Of a stretch of DNA of 64,000 nucleotides, positions 1 to 11,280 are shown in pieces. This DNA is from Cercis canadensis. Lineage: Eukaryota > Streptophyta > Magnoliopsida > Fabales > Fabaceae. The stretch covers positions 417,426 to 481,425 of the forward strand of contig QAOA01006679.1 in the NCBI GenBank assembly GCA_003255065.1, written 5' to 3'. A program made the position numbers and the translations under genes. The notes beneath the pieces are model-generated. The model ran no database searches. It had not been told where the DNA came from and was given only the letters and a program-made list of their open reading frames with translations. Position 1 is the first letter of the stretch. Each line of letters begins with the position of its first letter.

Positions 1-917
1 TTTAACATAATCCAAACTTATCTTCCTCTACTTTAATTTTGTCTTAGCCTCTAGATTTTGCCAATTCACTTAACTGATATGTCTCAGAATTAAATAAATT
101 TAGATCAATATTAGTCTCTTGCATACTTTTTTTTAATTATTATTATAGGTTTCACAACAAAAATAATTTATTCTTTTTTAAAATTTCACTTCACACACTT
201 AATAAAATTTAAATTTAATATTTTTTAATTACGTATTAAGTACTTAACTACTAGAGTATCTTTTTTAAAAAAGAATTTCTTGCATATCTAATTATTCTGA
301 AATACAACATTTTACAATTTTTTTCTTAATAAATTTTTTTAAGGTATATGATGTCAGGATTTTGAGTTAAACGGATGGAAATTTATAGAATTAATTAATT
401 TTTAAAATATTTTAATATGCATGACTATATCTTTCTTTTCAAACTTGTTCCATGTCCCTTCACTTTAAAATGTTAAATTTGATGTCGATTGCAGTGGAAC
501 CATGTTTCCACGTGGTTCAGTTGGTGACGTTGGTTCTAGTCTAGTAGCTTTGATAAAGATTGAGAAAATCCTTGAAGGTTCTTTTTAATTATCCAAAAGT
601 TATATGGTTCTATTCAAAAACAGTAATTGCTATTTATCACGGTTTTCATTTCACATTACAAAAGGCTTGTGGGTTTTTTTTTTTGTCTTTAAAGTTGTAG
701 TTAAAAGTTAAAAAAAAAATTATATTTGATATGTCATTATTAAATATGATAACTACATACTAAAATATAATAAAATAGTTAGGAAGAGGTATAATATGAA
801 TTGTGCTAACTACTTGTATTTATGCTCCATGTATTTGGTGTATGCCAACAATAGCTATACCCAAATTGCATAGAATTCGATGAAAATAAGAAACAACAAT
901 AATATACAAGAGGTAAA

Positions 918-1130
918 TACTTTTAGTATTTATATTGTATGTAATATTACATAAAAATAATTAATGTATAAATGATATGTGTATAAGTTAATTATTTTTA
1001 GGTTTGTTTGAAAAAATAAGATAAATTAATTTTATACTTAATAAAATATAAAAATTACATATACTTGTCACGTCAATGTAATATAGCATACACATGTGAT
1101 ATCATAGAATCTCCGTAATATATATTGTAA
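918..1130. repeat. Interspersed repeat, MITE-like, copy 1
   Basis: This stretch is clearly related to 53152-53360. Both contain, in the same order, TTTTAGTATTTAT, a segment around ATGATATGTGTA/ATGACATGTGTA, TTAGGTTTGTTT/TTAAGTTTGTTT, AATAAAATAT, CTTG(A)CACGTCA and ATCATAGAATC. The shared length is about 210 bp with many substitutions, which fits an old non-autonomous DNA element. No transposase is seen and the termini are not defined. Confidence 0.6.
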
Positions 1131-1311
1131 GAGAGTTTTCTAAGATTGACAAAAGAAAAAGATAAGAGAAAGATGAATATTGTAAATTTAAAATAATTTG
1201 CAATGTCTAATCAAAATTAGATATAATTGGACAAAATAGATCAGCACAATTTATAAATTATTAAAAGAAGACTAAATCTCTTACATATTATAACAAACTT
1301 TGATGAAAATC

Positions 1312-1313
<2 letters not shown>

Positions 1314-1349
<36 letters not shown>

Positions 1350-1358
1350 NTTTTTTTT
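1314..1358. repeat. T homopolymer with one N
   Basis: About 45 T residues interrupted by a single N at 1350. Such a run cannot be spanned reliably, so its length is uncertain. Confidence 0.9.
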
Positions 1359-2238
1359 CTAATAGAGTAGGAAAAGATAAAAGCAACAAATATTACTCCT
1401 ATTTGGACATAGACATTGCAAACTATATTAATAATTCATGCAAGGATGGAGATGGATATTTTCTGATAAAAGTAGCATAGCCACACAAAAAATAGTAAAA
1501 TTAGAAAGCTTGGTAAACAATTGGATTCTGGAGTAATGTTAACTACTCTTAGACAGAATAATTACTTTATTTTTTGACACGATTGGTATAAGAGTCAGTT
1601 TTTTTATTCTAGAGAATAGTAAATGTTGCATTCTCTTGTTGAGTAAGCATAAACAGTGTTAGGAAAGTTGAGCAGCAGGCAGTGGAGGCCGGTGGTAGTA
1701 TATTGTGGTGAAGAATAAGCATTTTAGTCATTTCACATAAGAAAATACAACCATGCTCTTACCTTGTAGGAGTGTTGGCAAAACACTATTTTCAATATAC
1801 CTATTAATATTTTTTAAAAACCTTTACCAAACGTGAGAATATTGCATTCCCAAGAATGTAAAACATTTCATCTATCAAACAGACACAAATGTATTAGCTT
1901 CTCTACTTGGTAAATTAATCTACCTTAAGTGAAATGTCATCATCAAAGTTCACAATTTTCCCACATAGATGGCATCTAGTGATTTTGGGATTGAAAGGAC
2001 ATAAGGTTAATTGAATCTGTGAATAGGCAGGCAGTGATTCTTTTTCTAAAAAAGATCATTACAGCAACAAACTAACAAGTATAAAAGTCATGCAAGCATA
2101 ATAAATTAACCCATTGTCAAGCAATCCTTGTTAGCTTGTATAATAAGTTAAAAAAGTCCTTGCATTGCGTATCAAGTCATTCCATTTCCATCCACTTTAT
2201 TCCCACAAGAATTTCACTACAGCTCACGCAGCTCCTCT

Positions 2239-2246
2239 TATATAAA
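2239..2246 (+). promoter_or_regulatory. TATA box of the gene at 2340
   Basis: TATATAAA lies about 95 bp before the ATG at 2340, giving a leader of roughly 60-65 nt if transcription starts about 30 bp downstream. The sequence after it is AC-rich, as is common in plant leaders. Confidence 0.6.
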
Positions 2247-2339
2247 CATTCACACATTCACATAGAACTCAACTCAAACCCAAACAGCATAAACCCTTGT
2301 AAAAATAAATTTCTGTTCATTTTCACCTTCTAAATTAAC

Positions 2340-2858
2340 ATGCCTTCAGAAACAGTCAAGACTACCCAATCATCATCTGCTGAAGATGACAAGCATAAGC
2401 AACTGGATAAAGAGATCAGAGAGATGGTCCATGCCATCACTCATCGCGTTACAGATTTTCAGAGGTCAGGATCAACCCACTATTTGGAGGATGAGGATGA
2501 TCGTGGTGTGAAAATCATCACGCTCACGGGAGATAACCATGGCGCTTCCCTGCGAATTGAGGTGGATGAGAAATCAGGTCGCCCTGATCAGGGTGAGCCT
2601 GAGACATTAAGCACTTATGTCAACAACAATTTCCAGGCCATCAACAACTCAATCACACTTGGTGGAAGTTATGAGGGCCATGATCCTGGTGTGCATCTGG
2701 ATATCTCAGATTTTACTGAACCGCATGGCCACCATAAGGGAGAGAAGCATGGGAAGAAGGGAAAGAAGAAAGAGAAAGAAAAGGAAAAGGAAAAGGAAAA
2801 GGAAAAGGAAAAAGAACCCTCCAAAAGCGACCACCAGCATTCTGGACATTCTGATTGA
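2340..2858 (+). CDS. Small charged plant protein with Lys/Glu-rich tail
   Basis: Intronless frame of 172 residues with a TATA box upstream and an A-rich start context. I do not recognise a named family. Visible parts are an acidic N-terminal stretch with EIREMVHAITHRV (about 26-38), a core with GVKIITLTGDNHGASLRIEV (about 56-75) and STYVNNNFQAINNSITLGGS (about 91-110), then a low-complexity tail rich in Lys, Glu and His from about residue 130. There is no signal peptide or membrane segment, so a soluble, partly disordered protein is likely. The KE repeats come from a hexanucleotide repeat near 2770-2815 that could vary in length between alleles. The regular core makes a real gene likely; its function is unknown. 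Confidence 0.75.
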   Translation: MPSETVKTTQSSSAEDDKHKQLDKEIREMVHAITHRVTDFQRSGSTHYLEDEDDRGVKIITLTGDNHGASLRIEVDEKSGRPDQGEPETLSTYVNNNFQAINNSITLGGSYEGHDPGVHLDISDFTEPHGHHKGEKHGKKGKKKEKEKEKEKEKEKEKEPSKSDHQHSGHSD

Positions 2859-2861
2859 GCT

Positions 2862-3859
2862 CAATGGTAGTGATGACCAAAATGATTCTGGAGTGCTGAA
2901 GAATAAATGCAAACTACACCGATATGAGAATAGAAGCTTGTGTTAAATTATGATTGAATAATTTTGTTTTTGTCATATGTTTGCGGATTTTGTGTTTGAT
3001 CTTTGTGGAATGTTAAGCATATAGCAATAGCAGTAAGTTTTATCATAAATCATAAGCATGATTCTAATCTCCATGTAAGAAAATATCAACACAGTCTCCC
3101 TTGAGTTTTGAATCAAGCCACCAAGTTGCTAGGTGCCCTGTTTTGTTCAACATATCAGTAACTTTAATTACTTATAAGGACTAACTTATTGCAGTAAATC
3201 AAATTATAATGAACATAAAAAAAGACAAATATTACTGAATTGAAAGCTAAATACTCTTTTATTTCAGTAATCCTAGTAGGGTGACATTAATATGTAAAAG
3301 ACAATTGTTTGCATGAAAAGAAGAAATGCTTCAATACCTTCAAATGCCACACAATAACTGAGTTGCATACAAAATGATGATAATGAAGCCAATAATGGGC
3401 TTGCACCAGTGACTTGCTAGTTGTTGAAGAGAATCCCTAACTCAAAGTACAGCATTGACACATTAACATGATTCTCCAAAAAAAGAAGCACACCATCTGT
3501 TAAAATGAGAAAAAGAATCTCAACTACCTTAGTTTTAATTCTGCTCAATTTTTTCTGCCCCTACACCATTTGAGGAAAAATGAAATCTACTGGTAAAGCA
3601 GTTTTAACTAGTTATAATTATTCTTTACATTAAATTAATGTGGAGGCTAGGATATCTGAATGCCCCATCACTGGACATAAGAAAACCAATATAATGAAAT
3701 TCTAAAGCATTTACATAGGATTCCAGCAGTCATTGCCTTATTCATGTTCTCCTGTGTTACACCAATTTACCATCATACTGATCTAAAAGAGTATTATTGA
3801 CATTACTCACATTAAGAAACCAGAGGGTGACAAAGAAGCATAGAGATTGAAGAATATTT
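2862..3859. other. Convergent intergenic region, gene 2340 to ISA2
   Basis: The upstream gene (+) and isoamylase 2 (-) face each other tail to tail, so this stretch must hold both 3' untranslated regions. An AATAAA occurs near 2903. No further coding region is seen. Confidence 0.6.
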
Positions 3860-6484
3860 TTAAGTACTACGATTATTTGCCTCGAACAAAGTGCAGCTAT
3901 GAGACTTCATTTCATAAGTCAAGAATCTTGCCAACTGCTCAGGGACAATTTCCCCACTGTTCGAGAAAAAGCCTGGAAATGGAAGAGCTGTATCAACCAA
4001 ACGGTACCATGACATCCCTTCTGGAAGTGGGGGTAAAACAACAGTTTCTGGACTATCAGCAGCATTGAAAGCAATAAACAGATCCCCCAATATCTCAGAA
4101 GATTCAGTGCTCTCTGCAACCTTCACTCTCTCAGCCTTCAAAGTCATGGCCAGGAACTTGCAGGATAGGTCTTCCCATCTTGGTGGAGCCTGGTCACTTC
4201 CGCACCATTCAATGCTTTCTTCTTTTAAGAAGCTCCTAATCTGAAGAAGATTGCTTCGCCTCTCTCTCAATGAACTTAAAAATGAAATGAATTGTATGAT
4301 TTGTTTACCAAAACCTGTTTCTAAAGAACTCCAATTGAAATATTTTCTATCACCATATGCAGGAGAACCACCACTAGATTGACCACACTCATCTCCCATG
4401 TTCAGAACAGGTACACCTAATGACACATACAAGATAAAGAGGAAATTACGGATTTGTTTGAGTCTTCTTTCAAGGACACTGGTGTTACTAGTGGGTCCTT
4501 CTTCTCCACAATTCCAACTTGATTCTGCAGCTAGCTCACAACTACTGAAGCTGACTAAGTCCACGAGAGAAAGTCCAAAATTCCTAGCAATGAAATTAAA
4601 AGAGAATGCAGGGCCTCGTCCATCTGAAAACATGTCTCCACTCCCACAAAGTCTTGTTGCAAGGTTGCTAATAGGACTTTCACCTCTTAAAAAGTTTCTT
4701 ACATCATTACAAAAACTTGTATTCATTTCAGCCCATCTCATCCAGTGAGGAAAACGAGTTTTCTTTGTTACCATGTCAAGTGGATCCCAGCAATCTGCGA
4801 TGATCTTGGTCTTTGAGAGTAATGGGTCAAAAGCAATTGCTTCAACCAATGGCGGCCGAGACAAGTATTCTCCATGAAACCCCCTCAGCAGATTTGAAGC
4901 ATTTATGAAAGAGAAGCCATCAATGTGAAAATCAGTCACCCAATGCCTAAGGCTATCCAGAACCAATTGTTGCACAATAGGATAGTTACAATTCAAAGCA
5001 TTCTGAATCTTCAAATCACCAGCTCCATTTGCATAATAGTAGGATAAGTCATCAATTCCTTGTAGCGCTCCATCCTCAGCAGTACGAGTGAAAACAACTT
5101 CCATAAAAACTTCTATCCCATTGGCATGCAAAATTTTCACCATCTCTTTCATAGAGTTGATGGAAGATACAGGACCACCAGATGGTCCATAGATGTGCAT
5201 TGGGGAAAAAAAGTGACGAGGAAAATATGGTCCTTTTTGCTCATCAAATGTGAAAACTGGCTCCAACAGAACTGCATTCACACCCAGATCTTTAAAATGA
5301 TGCAATTTCTCAGCCAAACCGGCAAAGGTCCCAGCTAAATCAGTTCGTACTTGGCTGGACTTATGCCGAGTAAAGCGCTCAACATTCAACCTATAGACCA
5401 CTAGTTTTTCCATTGGTAAATTTGGATGGAAATCATCACCCCAATCAAAAACAGTTTCTTTGCTCAACTGTCCAAGGTACTTTAGAACCAACCCTGATCC
5501 ATGACCATTAGGAAGAGAATTCCCAAGGATCTTAGCATAAGGATCCAAAAGAATATGCTCAGCATAATTGTCATTGTTGTTTCTATGAATATGAGCCCCA
5601 CTGCAGCAATAACCATAACTCACGAAATTCCAGGCGCTTCCAAAAGAGATATGCCAGATATCACCTGATCGATTGACATAAGGATCCAGATCAAGCTCTA
5701 AAGCAGGTTTCTCTAGGCTGGTGTCATCGTACAGGCATAAAACCATACTTTCCGCATGTCTCGAGAAAATGGAAAAATTCATAGAACCATCAGGAGAAAA
5801 AGAGAGACCCAGAGGACTTGGATATCCTGAAAGAAACCCAACTGGCACACAAAAATTTGTTTTCCTATGACTCCTAATTTCCAAGCCACTTGACTCAGCA
5901 TCTGATGATGATCTCAGGAGAAATGAGAAGTAGAAGGGAACTTGTTTTGCATCAAATTCTAATTCAATTGAAAACTTGTTCAAAGTAGACTGTGGGAATG
6001 GACTTAAATTCATCCCTGTTTTGGCATCTATAGTTGCACTTTCAGGATGGATGAAACAAGATGAACTGGCTCTGTACATACCCCAACACAACACCAGTCC
6101 GTCCCCTTTACCATTTAGTTGCAAGGAAGAAACCTCAATATAGACAGAATATTTGACATTTTTCTTTTCAACATAAACTTTCACTTGACCACCTAATTCT
6201 GTCCTAAACAAAGAAGTCAATGCCCCTTTTAGATCTCCAATATCAGTGAATGTAATGACCTGCTGGTCAGTCTCCTGAATAGATACTTGTGGTCTTGCAG
6301 ACAATTTTGAACTAACATTTTGCATCCCTCTACCAACTAGCTTTCTTTCCCTATCTGATTTGTCAAAACATGACACTTTGTTTCCATATTTATACTGATT
6401 AAAAGGCATCAGCAGAGATGGTTCAATGGCCTTCGATTTTTGACAGCATGCCTGTATTGAAAATGACAGCAGAAGATTTGCCAT
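3860..6484 (-). CDS. ISA2: Isoamylase 2, chloroplastic, non-catalytic (ISA2)
   Basis: A single uninterrupted reading frame of 874 residues, close to the roughly 880 of Arabidopsis ISA2, whose coding region is also intronless. The protein has a Ser-rich plastid-targeting N-terminus, a starch-binding/isoamylase N domain (about 215-330) and a degenerate GH13 barrel (about 360-720). The catalytic residues are missing: the region with the nucleophile reads DGFSFINAS (522-530), with Ile527 where active isoamylases have Asp; the acid/base region reads ADCWD (563-567), with Asp for Glu; the region normally holding HD reads ARNFG (633-637); and the usual YNHT is FTRT (465-468). In the family, ISA2 is an inactive regulatory subunit that pairs with catalytic ISA1 to trim pre-amylopectin in plastids. 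These changes are therefore expected and do not mark a pseudogene. Confidence 0.95.
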   Translation of the reverse strand: MANLLLSFSIQACCQKSKAIEPSLLMPFNQYKYGNKVSCFDKSDRERKLVGRGMQNVSSKLSARPQVSIQETDQQVITFTDIGDLKGALTSLFRTELGGQVKVYVEKKNVKYSVYIEVSSLQLNGKGDGLVLCWGMYRASSSCFIHPESATIDAKTGMNLSPFPQSTLNKFSIELEFDAKQVPFYFSFLLRSSSDAESSGLEIRSHRKTNFCVPVGFLSGYPSPLGLSFSPDGSMNFSIFSRHAESMVLCLYDDTSLEKPALELDLDPYVNRSGDIWHISFGSAWNFVSYGYCCSGAHIHRNNNDNYAEHILLDPYAKILGNSLPNGHGSGLVLKYLGQLSKETVFDWGDDFHPNLPMEKLVVYRLNVERFTRHKSSQVRTDLAGTFAGLAEKLHHFKDLGVNAVLLEPVFTFDEQKGPYFPRHFFSPMHIYGPSGGPVSSINSMKEMVKILHANGIEVFMEVVFTRTAEDGALQGIDDLSYYYANGAGDLKIQNALNCNYPIVQQLVLDSLRHWVTDFHIDGFSFINASNLLRGFHGEYLSRPPLVEAIAFDPLLSKTKIIADCWDPLDMVTKKTRFPHWMRWAEMNTSFCNDVRNFLRGESPISNLATRLCGSGDMFSDGRGPAFSFNFIARNFGLSLVDLVSFSSCELAAESSWNCGEEGPTSNTSVLERRLKQIRNFLFILYVSLGVPVLNMGDECGQSSGGSPAYGDRKYFNWSSLETGFGKQIIQFISFLSSLRERRSNLLQIRSFLKEESIEWCGSDQAPPRWEDLSCKFLAMTLKAERVKVAESTESSEILGDLFIAFNAADSPETVVLPPLPEGMSWYRLVDTALPFPGFFSNSGEIVPEQLARFLTYEMKSHSCTLFEANNRST

Positions 6485-6486
6485 CT

Positions 6487-7242
6487 ATTGTACTAGACCA
6501 GGAAACAGGATAAAATTCAAAAGCCAGGAGAGAGATTCTTAATGGATTTGGAGAAGCTTCCTGCTTATAATGATATGAATTTTATTAGAGTACTGCATGA
6601 ACAAATCATAATATTCAATTTCTCCTACAATAAATAGATCTTCACTTAAATTCAGAGGGAATTTATATAAATAACTGCATATTTAAGCAGAGGTACATTT
6701 TATTAAACATGGCAATCTACATAATCAACATTGATCAGCCATAATAATATAACAGAAAATACCTGAGGAATTTGAGTCACATAAATTAACATGTCACAAC
6801 AATGACAGAAGCCAAAGCAGTTGTATGCCAAACAGTTTATGTTTTCTTAGACACAGGAATCAAGCAACAAATGTTCTTGTCTGACAGTGATTCATAAAAC
6901 CTAAATCCCAGGATCAACCCAACACAACAACGACAACAACATAACACATAAACAAAATTAAGAAATGGAATATATGTAATATCAACAAATTCAATTTCCA
7001 GATTTTCATTTGTAAGTGTACAAAAGCATCATGAAATTTCCGGGTAGAGTAGACAAAAGCAGAGGTTCAAAATGTAACATCTCTTTGCCTGTCTGGTGCA
7101 AAATTTACTTTCTAAACACTCTTACTCCTAATTGAAACCATGAAATCGAATTCCAGAACTAACAGATAAATGGGTCAAACCATAGTTACCCAATAACAAC
7201 CAATTATGAGAATTCAAAATAAAGCAAAAGATTGAAACTTAC
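6487..7242 (-). other. ISA2: Probable 5' UTR intron of ISA2
   Basis: On the - strand a good donor (AAC|GTAAGT, GT at 7242-7241) lies upstream, and a pyrimidine-rich acceptor ending in TAG lies within about 12 bases before the ATG at 6484. The intervening 0.75 kb has no long frame. The non-coding first exon would run from 7243 to roughly 7400. Confidence 0.5.
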
Positions 7243-7570
7243 GTTATGGGTTTTCTTCAGTGATTGAACAGGAGATTTTGCAGTAGAACATAAGAGGAGG
7301 AAGGAGAAACGAGAACCCAGAAAAGCTAAGAGGAACAGTGCGGAGATAGTGAGGGTTGTGGCTCACTTAACTATTGCAATCTTTGAATAGAGCAGAGGAT
7401 ATCATTCTGGAGACCGCACAGCAAAGCCAAGAGATCATTTTGGGATAGGGAATCCCCAACCATTGCTACTTGTTTGGGAATTGGGATACATCAGTGAAGC
7501 ACAAGTTTACTATGGCGCTTTACCTTTCCTCTGGATTCCCTTTCCGGTTGCTAAATCCTAACCGTCAGAG

Positions 7571-7640
7571 GAGAGCTACAGCTTATCAAATTTTACATTT
7601 TTGCTAATAAAAAATATAAATTTTGATAAGCAGTTCTCTC
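7571..7640. repeat. Short foldback element
   Basis: An inverted repeat with arms of about 31 bases: GAGAGCTACAGCTTATCAAA.. on the left and ..TTTTGATAAGCAGTTCTCTC on the right, separated by a few bases. It fits a tiny MITE or a deletion remnant of one, just upstream of ISA2. Confidence 0.6.
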
Positions 7641-8428
7641 CCTCCCAAAAAATGACACTCAAAATTTGAGATTTGGGGTAATTTTTTATTTTAGGTTTAC
7701 CATAAAGCTCTTAAAAAATTAAGTGATGTAATATGAGTTAAACATTTAATCAATTGATAGTTTTAAGTTAAACTGAATCCTAAAAGTTTAATTATTTCGC
7801 TTAAACTTTTTCGATACTTTTTTTTCATGGCTTAGATTATACATAGTAGTTTCTGTTGTCATCTGAAAAAAAGAAAAACAAATGAATCACTCAAATTTAT
7901 ATAATTTTTGCACTAACTAAAAAATGGAGGTTATTGAGGATGAGGCGCAGCTTAGTTGGTAGTTGGTGTCCCTAATTTGCATATTATTTTTCTCTCACAC
8001 ATGTACACTTCAGCATCATGTCTATAGAGTTCACAAGGAAAAATATTTACTATTTTATTTAGGGTTCTTTATCCATATCCAAATACACTATTTTATGGAA
8101 ACTAAATAAACAGTAGACAGTGCTAGTTATGATCTTAGTGCTATAGCTTAGCTTGTTATTTAGTAAATTCCAACTTGAAACCTCGTAAATCTCATTGATA
8201 AAATGAGTATGATTTGTTTACAAAGAAAAAATGAGCCAAGACAGATAGATCAAAGTTATTAGAGATATTTTAAAGTATTGATTAGGTAAAAATACAAACT
8301 CTCTATGTGGGGACAAAGATGTTGCTTGGCTTTTTAAAAAACCACAAAAAAAAACAGTTGTTGTTGCTTGGTAATATTCGCAATACATCTTATCATATAT
8401 ATATATATATATATAATGCAACGTGTAC
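7641..8428. other. Intergenic region between WAT1 gene and ISA2
   Basis: Both flanking genes are on the - strand, so this holds the upstream flank of ISA2 and the 3' end of the transporter gene. An AT dinucleotide run lies at 8395-8415, just after the transporter stop codon. Nothing else is recognised. Confidence 0.5.
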
Positions 8429-11193
8429 TCAATGCAATCTTGAATCACAGGTCACTGTGATGTGTTGTTGTATTTGCGGCTCTTGCTCATTGATTTCTTC
8501 AGCTTCTTGGACTATCTTGGTCACACGATTCTGCATCTCCTTGTTCTTTCCCCATAGAACGATGTATAATCCAATCATCACCAAGATGGACCCCAGCAAA
8601 CTGTACAACCATAACGTTGAAAATGAGTTCAGGGGTATTATATTCGAGAGTCAGTTTAACCTAAAAATTTAAATCTCTATATATAAAGCTTGTGAATAAT
8701 TTTTATCTTTTTAAAAATAAGATTGAGTAGGTGTTATCATATTAAGAATTTGTAGAAGAAATCACCTTCCAAGATGGAGTTGCTCATGCAAGACAGGGAT
8801 ATCAATCATGGCTGCCATTATTTGGACAAGAGGGCTGAATGCTGCAGTGAAGACAGGACCCCTTTTCTTGACACACCATGACATCCCCACATAGCACAAT
8901 CCTGATCCAACCATCCCCTACATGTACAATACTTCACTTTGTCTAAACTAAATAGAGAACTATGATATTATTTTTTTAAAATAAATAACGTAAGTAGTAT
9001 TATTTTGAAATGAATTTTATTCAATATACTTTCTTTGTTGTATTGATATATACATTACACAAGGAGATGTAACACCCTTTTTCTTTTTCTAAAGAGTAAT
9101 GATATATGTACTAACATTTTATCACAACATTCTACATACAATACTCTATATCATAATTTGACAAATTTCACTTAAACTTTTCCTGCAGAACTCAAATTGC
9201 ACACTTGGTAAATAAAGTTTGTGAATTTATCATTTTCTTTGTTCTAAGTCTACAATTTCCCATCCTCAATGACAGTATGATTTAGTTTTGAATTCCTGGT
9301 ACAGGTACAAAAGCCTTTACTAGCTAAGCTTGGTGACCCACAATTCTCTTGACACAATACTATGATTCTACTACGGCTTATGTACCAACTGTAAACTTTT
9401 TTCATTTTAATGTACTAGCAGATAAGGCTAACTTTTGAGATTGATCATCATTAGATGCTTTCTTTCTTCAAAAAAAAAAGAAAAAAAATTCCCAAATCAG
9501 AAAACTGCTGTATCAGATAATGACTCTCATTTCTCAACCACAAGCTAAACTTAAAAATTCTGAGTTAGAAAAGGTGTACTTACAGAATACAGAACAATGA
9601 TTATATCTATCTTTCCCTTCAACACCCACATGGACAAGTTCCTGCCAGTGGACAAGCTAAGGATAGCAGATTGAATGGCTCCAAAGAAGGTCATGATAGC
9701 TGTGCTAGAATATTGGCATGGGTATCTCTTCCCTATATTTGATTGCAAAAGAAACCAAGAAGACCAAAACAAGGTCCCCACAATCAAAGCTATTACACCA
9801 ATGGTCCATCTCTCTGTGTTTCTTGTAGAAGAAGCTACCTTCCTTGCAGAACTCATGGCTAACTGATAGTGAGAATCATTGCTAAACAAAGACTTTCCTT
9901 TATAAAGTGTCAGCACCACTGCACCAGAAATGCAGATCAATGTGCCAAGTATCTTGGCTCTTCCGCTGTTGCATTTTATGTTCACAGTCTCTAACCTGTA
10001 GTGGAATCAAGAGAAAGATAGAGAGAACAGAGGACAGAGTTAACCTGCATTAAGTGGTGTTTTACTAATAAGCATATTATAGGGAAAAAAAGAGAGGCAG
10101 ATGTGCAGTTTCAGTTTCTATCATTTTTTAAGTGTTTCAATTACAAAACAACTTTTGTCCCAATTATTTTAAAATAGAGAAATTTACTTCTTTTCTTAAC
10201 GGCCATTATCTTAAATGATGATGTGACAAGAATTTGATGACGAGACATTGAAAAGTAATCACATAGAGATGATGTGGCATGACCAATATGACATTGACAT
10301 ATTATCAATTGTCAGTGCCACTTCATCAATTTTTTTTTACCACATTGGCACAATGCATCAAAGATGAATGACAACTATTAAATAGATGGATACTTATTGT
10401 AATTGAAATTAGAAGAACTAAGTTAAAACTTCAACGAAACTGTATATAAGCCTAAGAAAAATTAAGGTATTCTTACCCAAATGGTAATGCCATAATGAAT
10501 GTCAATACGGGCACCATATTCACAAAGGCACATGCAAAGGTAGCAGAGGTGTATTGGATTCCCAAAAGGAAAAAGTATTGTGTGATTGATGTCCTACAAG
10601 AAAGTATTCATTATTATTATGTCTTTCCCTTCAATAATGATAACCAAAAGATTGATAATTTGAAAGTAAAAACAAAATTCAAGAATTTGTATTCATATAT
10701 GACTAACCCAACAATAGCACTGAAGAAAAGGTAACACAAAATCCGAAATGTGAGCTTTGGTCTGCTATCTCTGCAAGAAAAAAACGGTTGTAAGATTTCT
10801 AGTTAACATGAGAAATTTTTTTTTCTGTAACTTTTTCCCTTCAGGGGTTGATTAGCTTGACATGCATGATTGAGTGTCAGAAAGACAAAAATTAGGTTAA
10901 AGTGAGTGAGTTTGAATTCATGCATGCAACTTGGGCTATCTGCACATTTTCAATAACTAAAGACTTCCAAAAACAGAATGAGCCTCTAAATCTGGAAATT
11001 GAGGTGCTTACCTTTCCAAAAGGTAGGCAATTGGGGCCAAGAAAATGGTAGAAATTGACAAACGGTATGTGATGAAAACCAAATGGTTGATTCCCTCTTC
11101 AAGGATTTTCTTGAGAAGAATATTCACTATAGAAAAAGCAAAATCAATAGCTATCATCACTAGAAAAGGCTTCCATTCTTCACAAGCCTTCAT
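8429..11193 (-). CDS. WAT1-related / nodulin MtN21-like EamA transporter
   Basis: Six exons on the - strand: 11193-11012, 10770-10708, 10593-10477, 9995-9584, 8917-8766 and 8600-8429. All junctions are GT..AG and the phases join cleanly into 365 residues. The start is the ATG at 11193 (MKACEEWKPF); the frame is open further upstream but only from a TTG. The product shows the plant drug/metabolite exporter pattern: FVNMVPVLTFIMALP in exon 3, RAKILGTLICISGAVVLTLYKG in exon 4, GSGLCYVGMSWCVKKRGPVF in exon 5 and ending IGLYIVLWGKNKE in exon 6, about ten membrane segments with two EamA halves. Family members sit in the tonoplast or plasma membrane and move auxin, amino acids or other small metabolites; the substrate here cannot be read from sequence. 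The exon layout matches the family. Confidence 0.92.
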
Positions 11194-11280
11194 TGCAGCA
11201 AATTTCAGTTCACCACTCTTGAGAAACACAGTGAGGCCACCCACCAACCCTTTTCCTTTCTCTTTGGCAAACAAAGTTTA

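Larger units (their letters stand above)
1..2233. other. AT-rich intergenic region
   Basis: No coding region is supported here. The stretch holds a T homopolymer with an N (1314-1358) and a diverged interspersed repeat (918-1130), both listed separately, and ends at the promoter of the gene at 2340. Confidence 0.6.

Noticed and set aside
4000..6484. ISA2 as a decayed pseudogene because active-site residues are missing
   Set aside because: The frame is full length and the same losses define functional ISA2 in plants.
11194..11274. 27 extra N-terminal codons of the WAT1 protein
   Set aside because: They begin with TTG, and the family normally starts near the MKACEEWKPF methionine.
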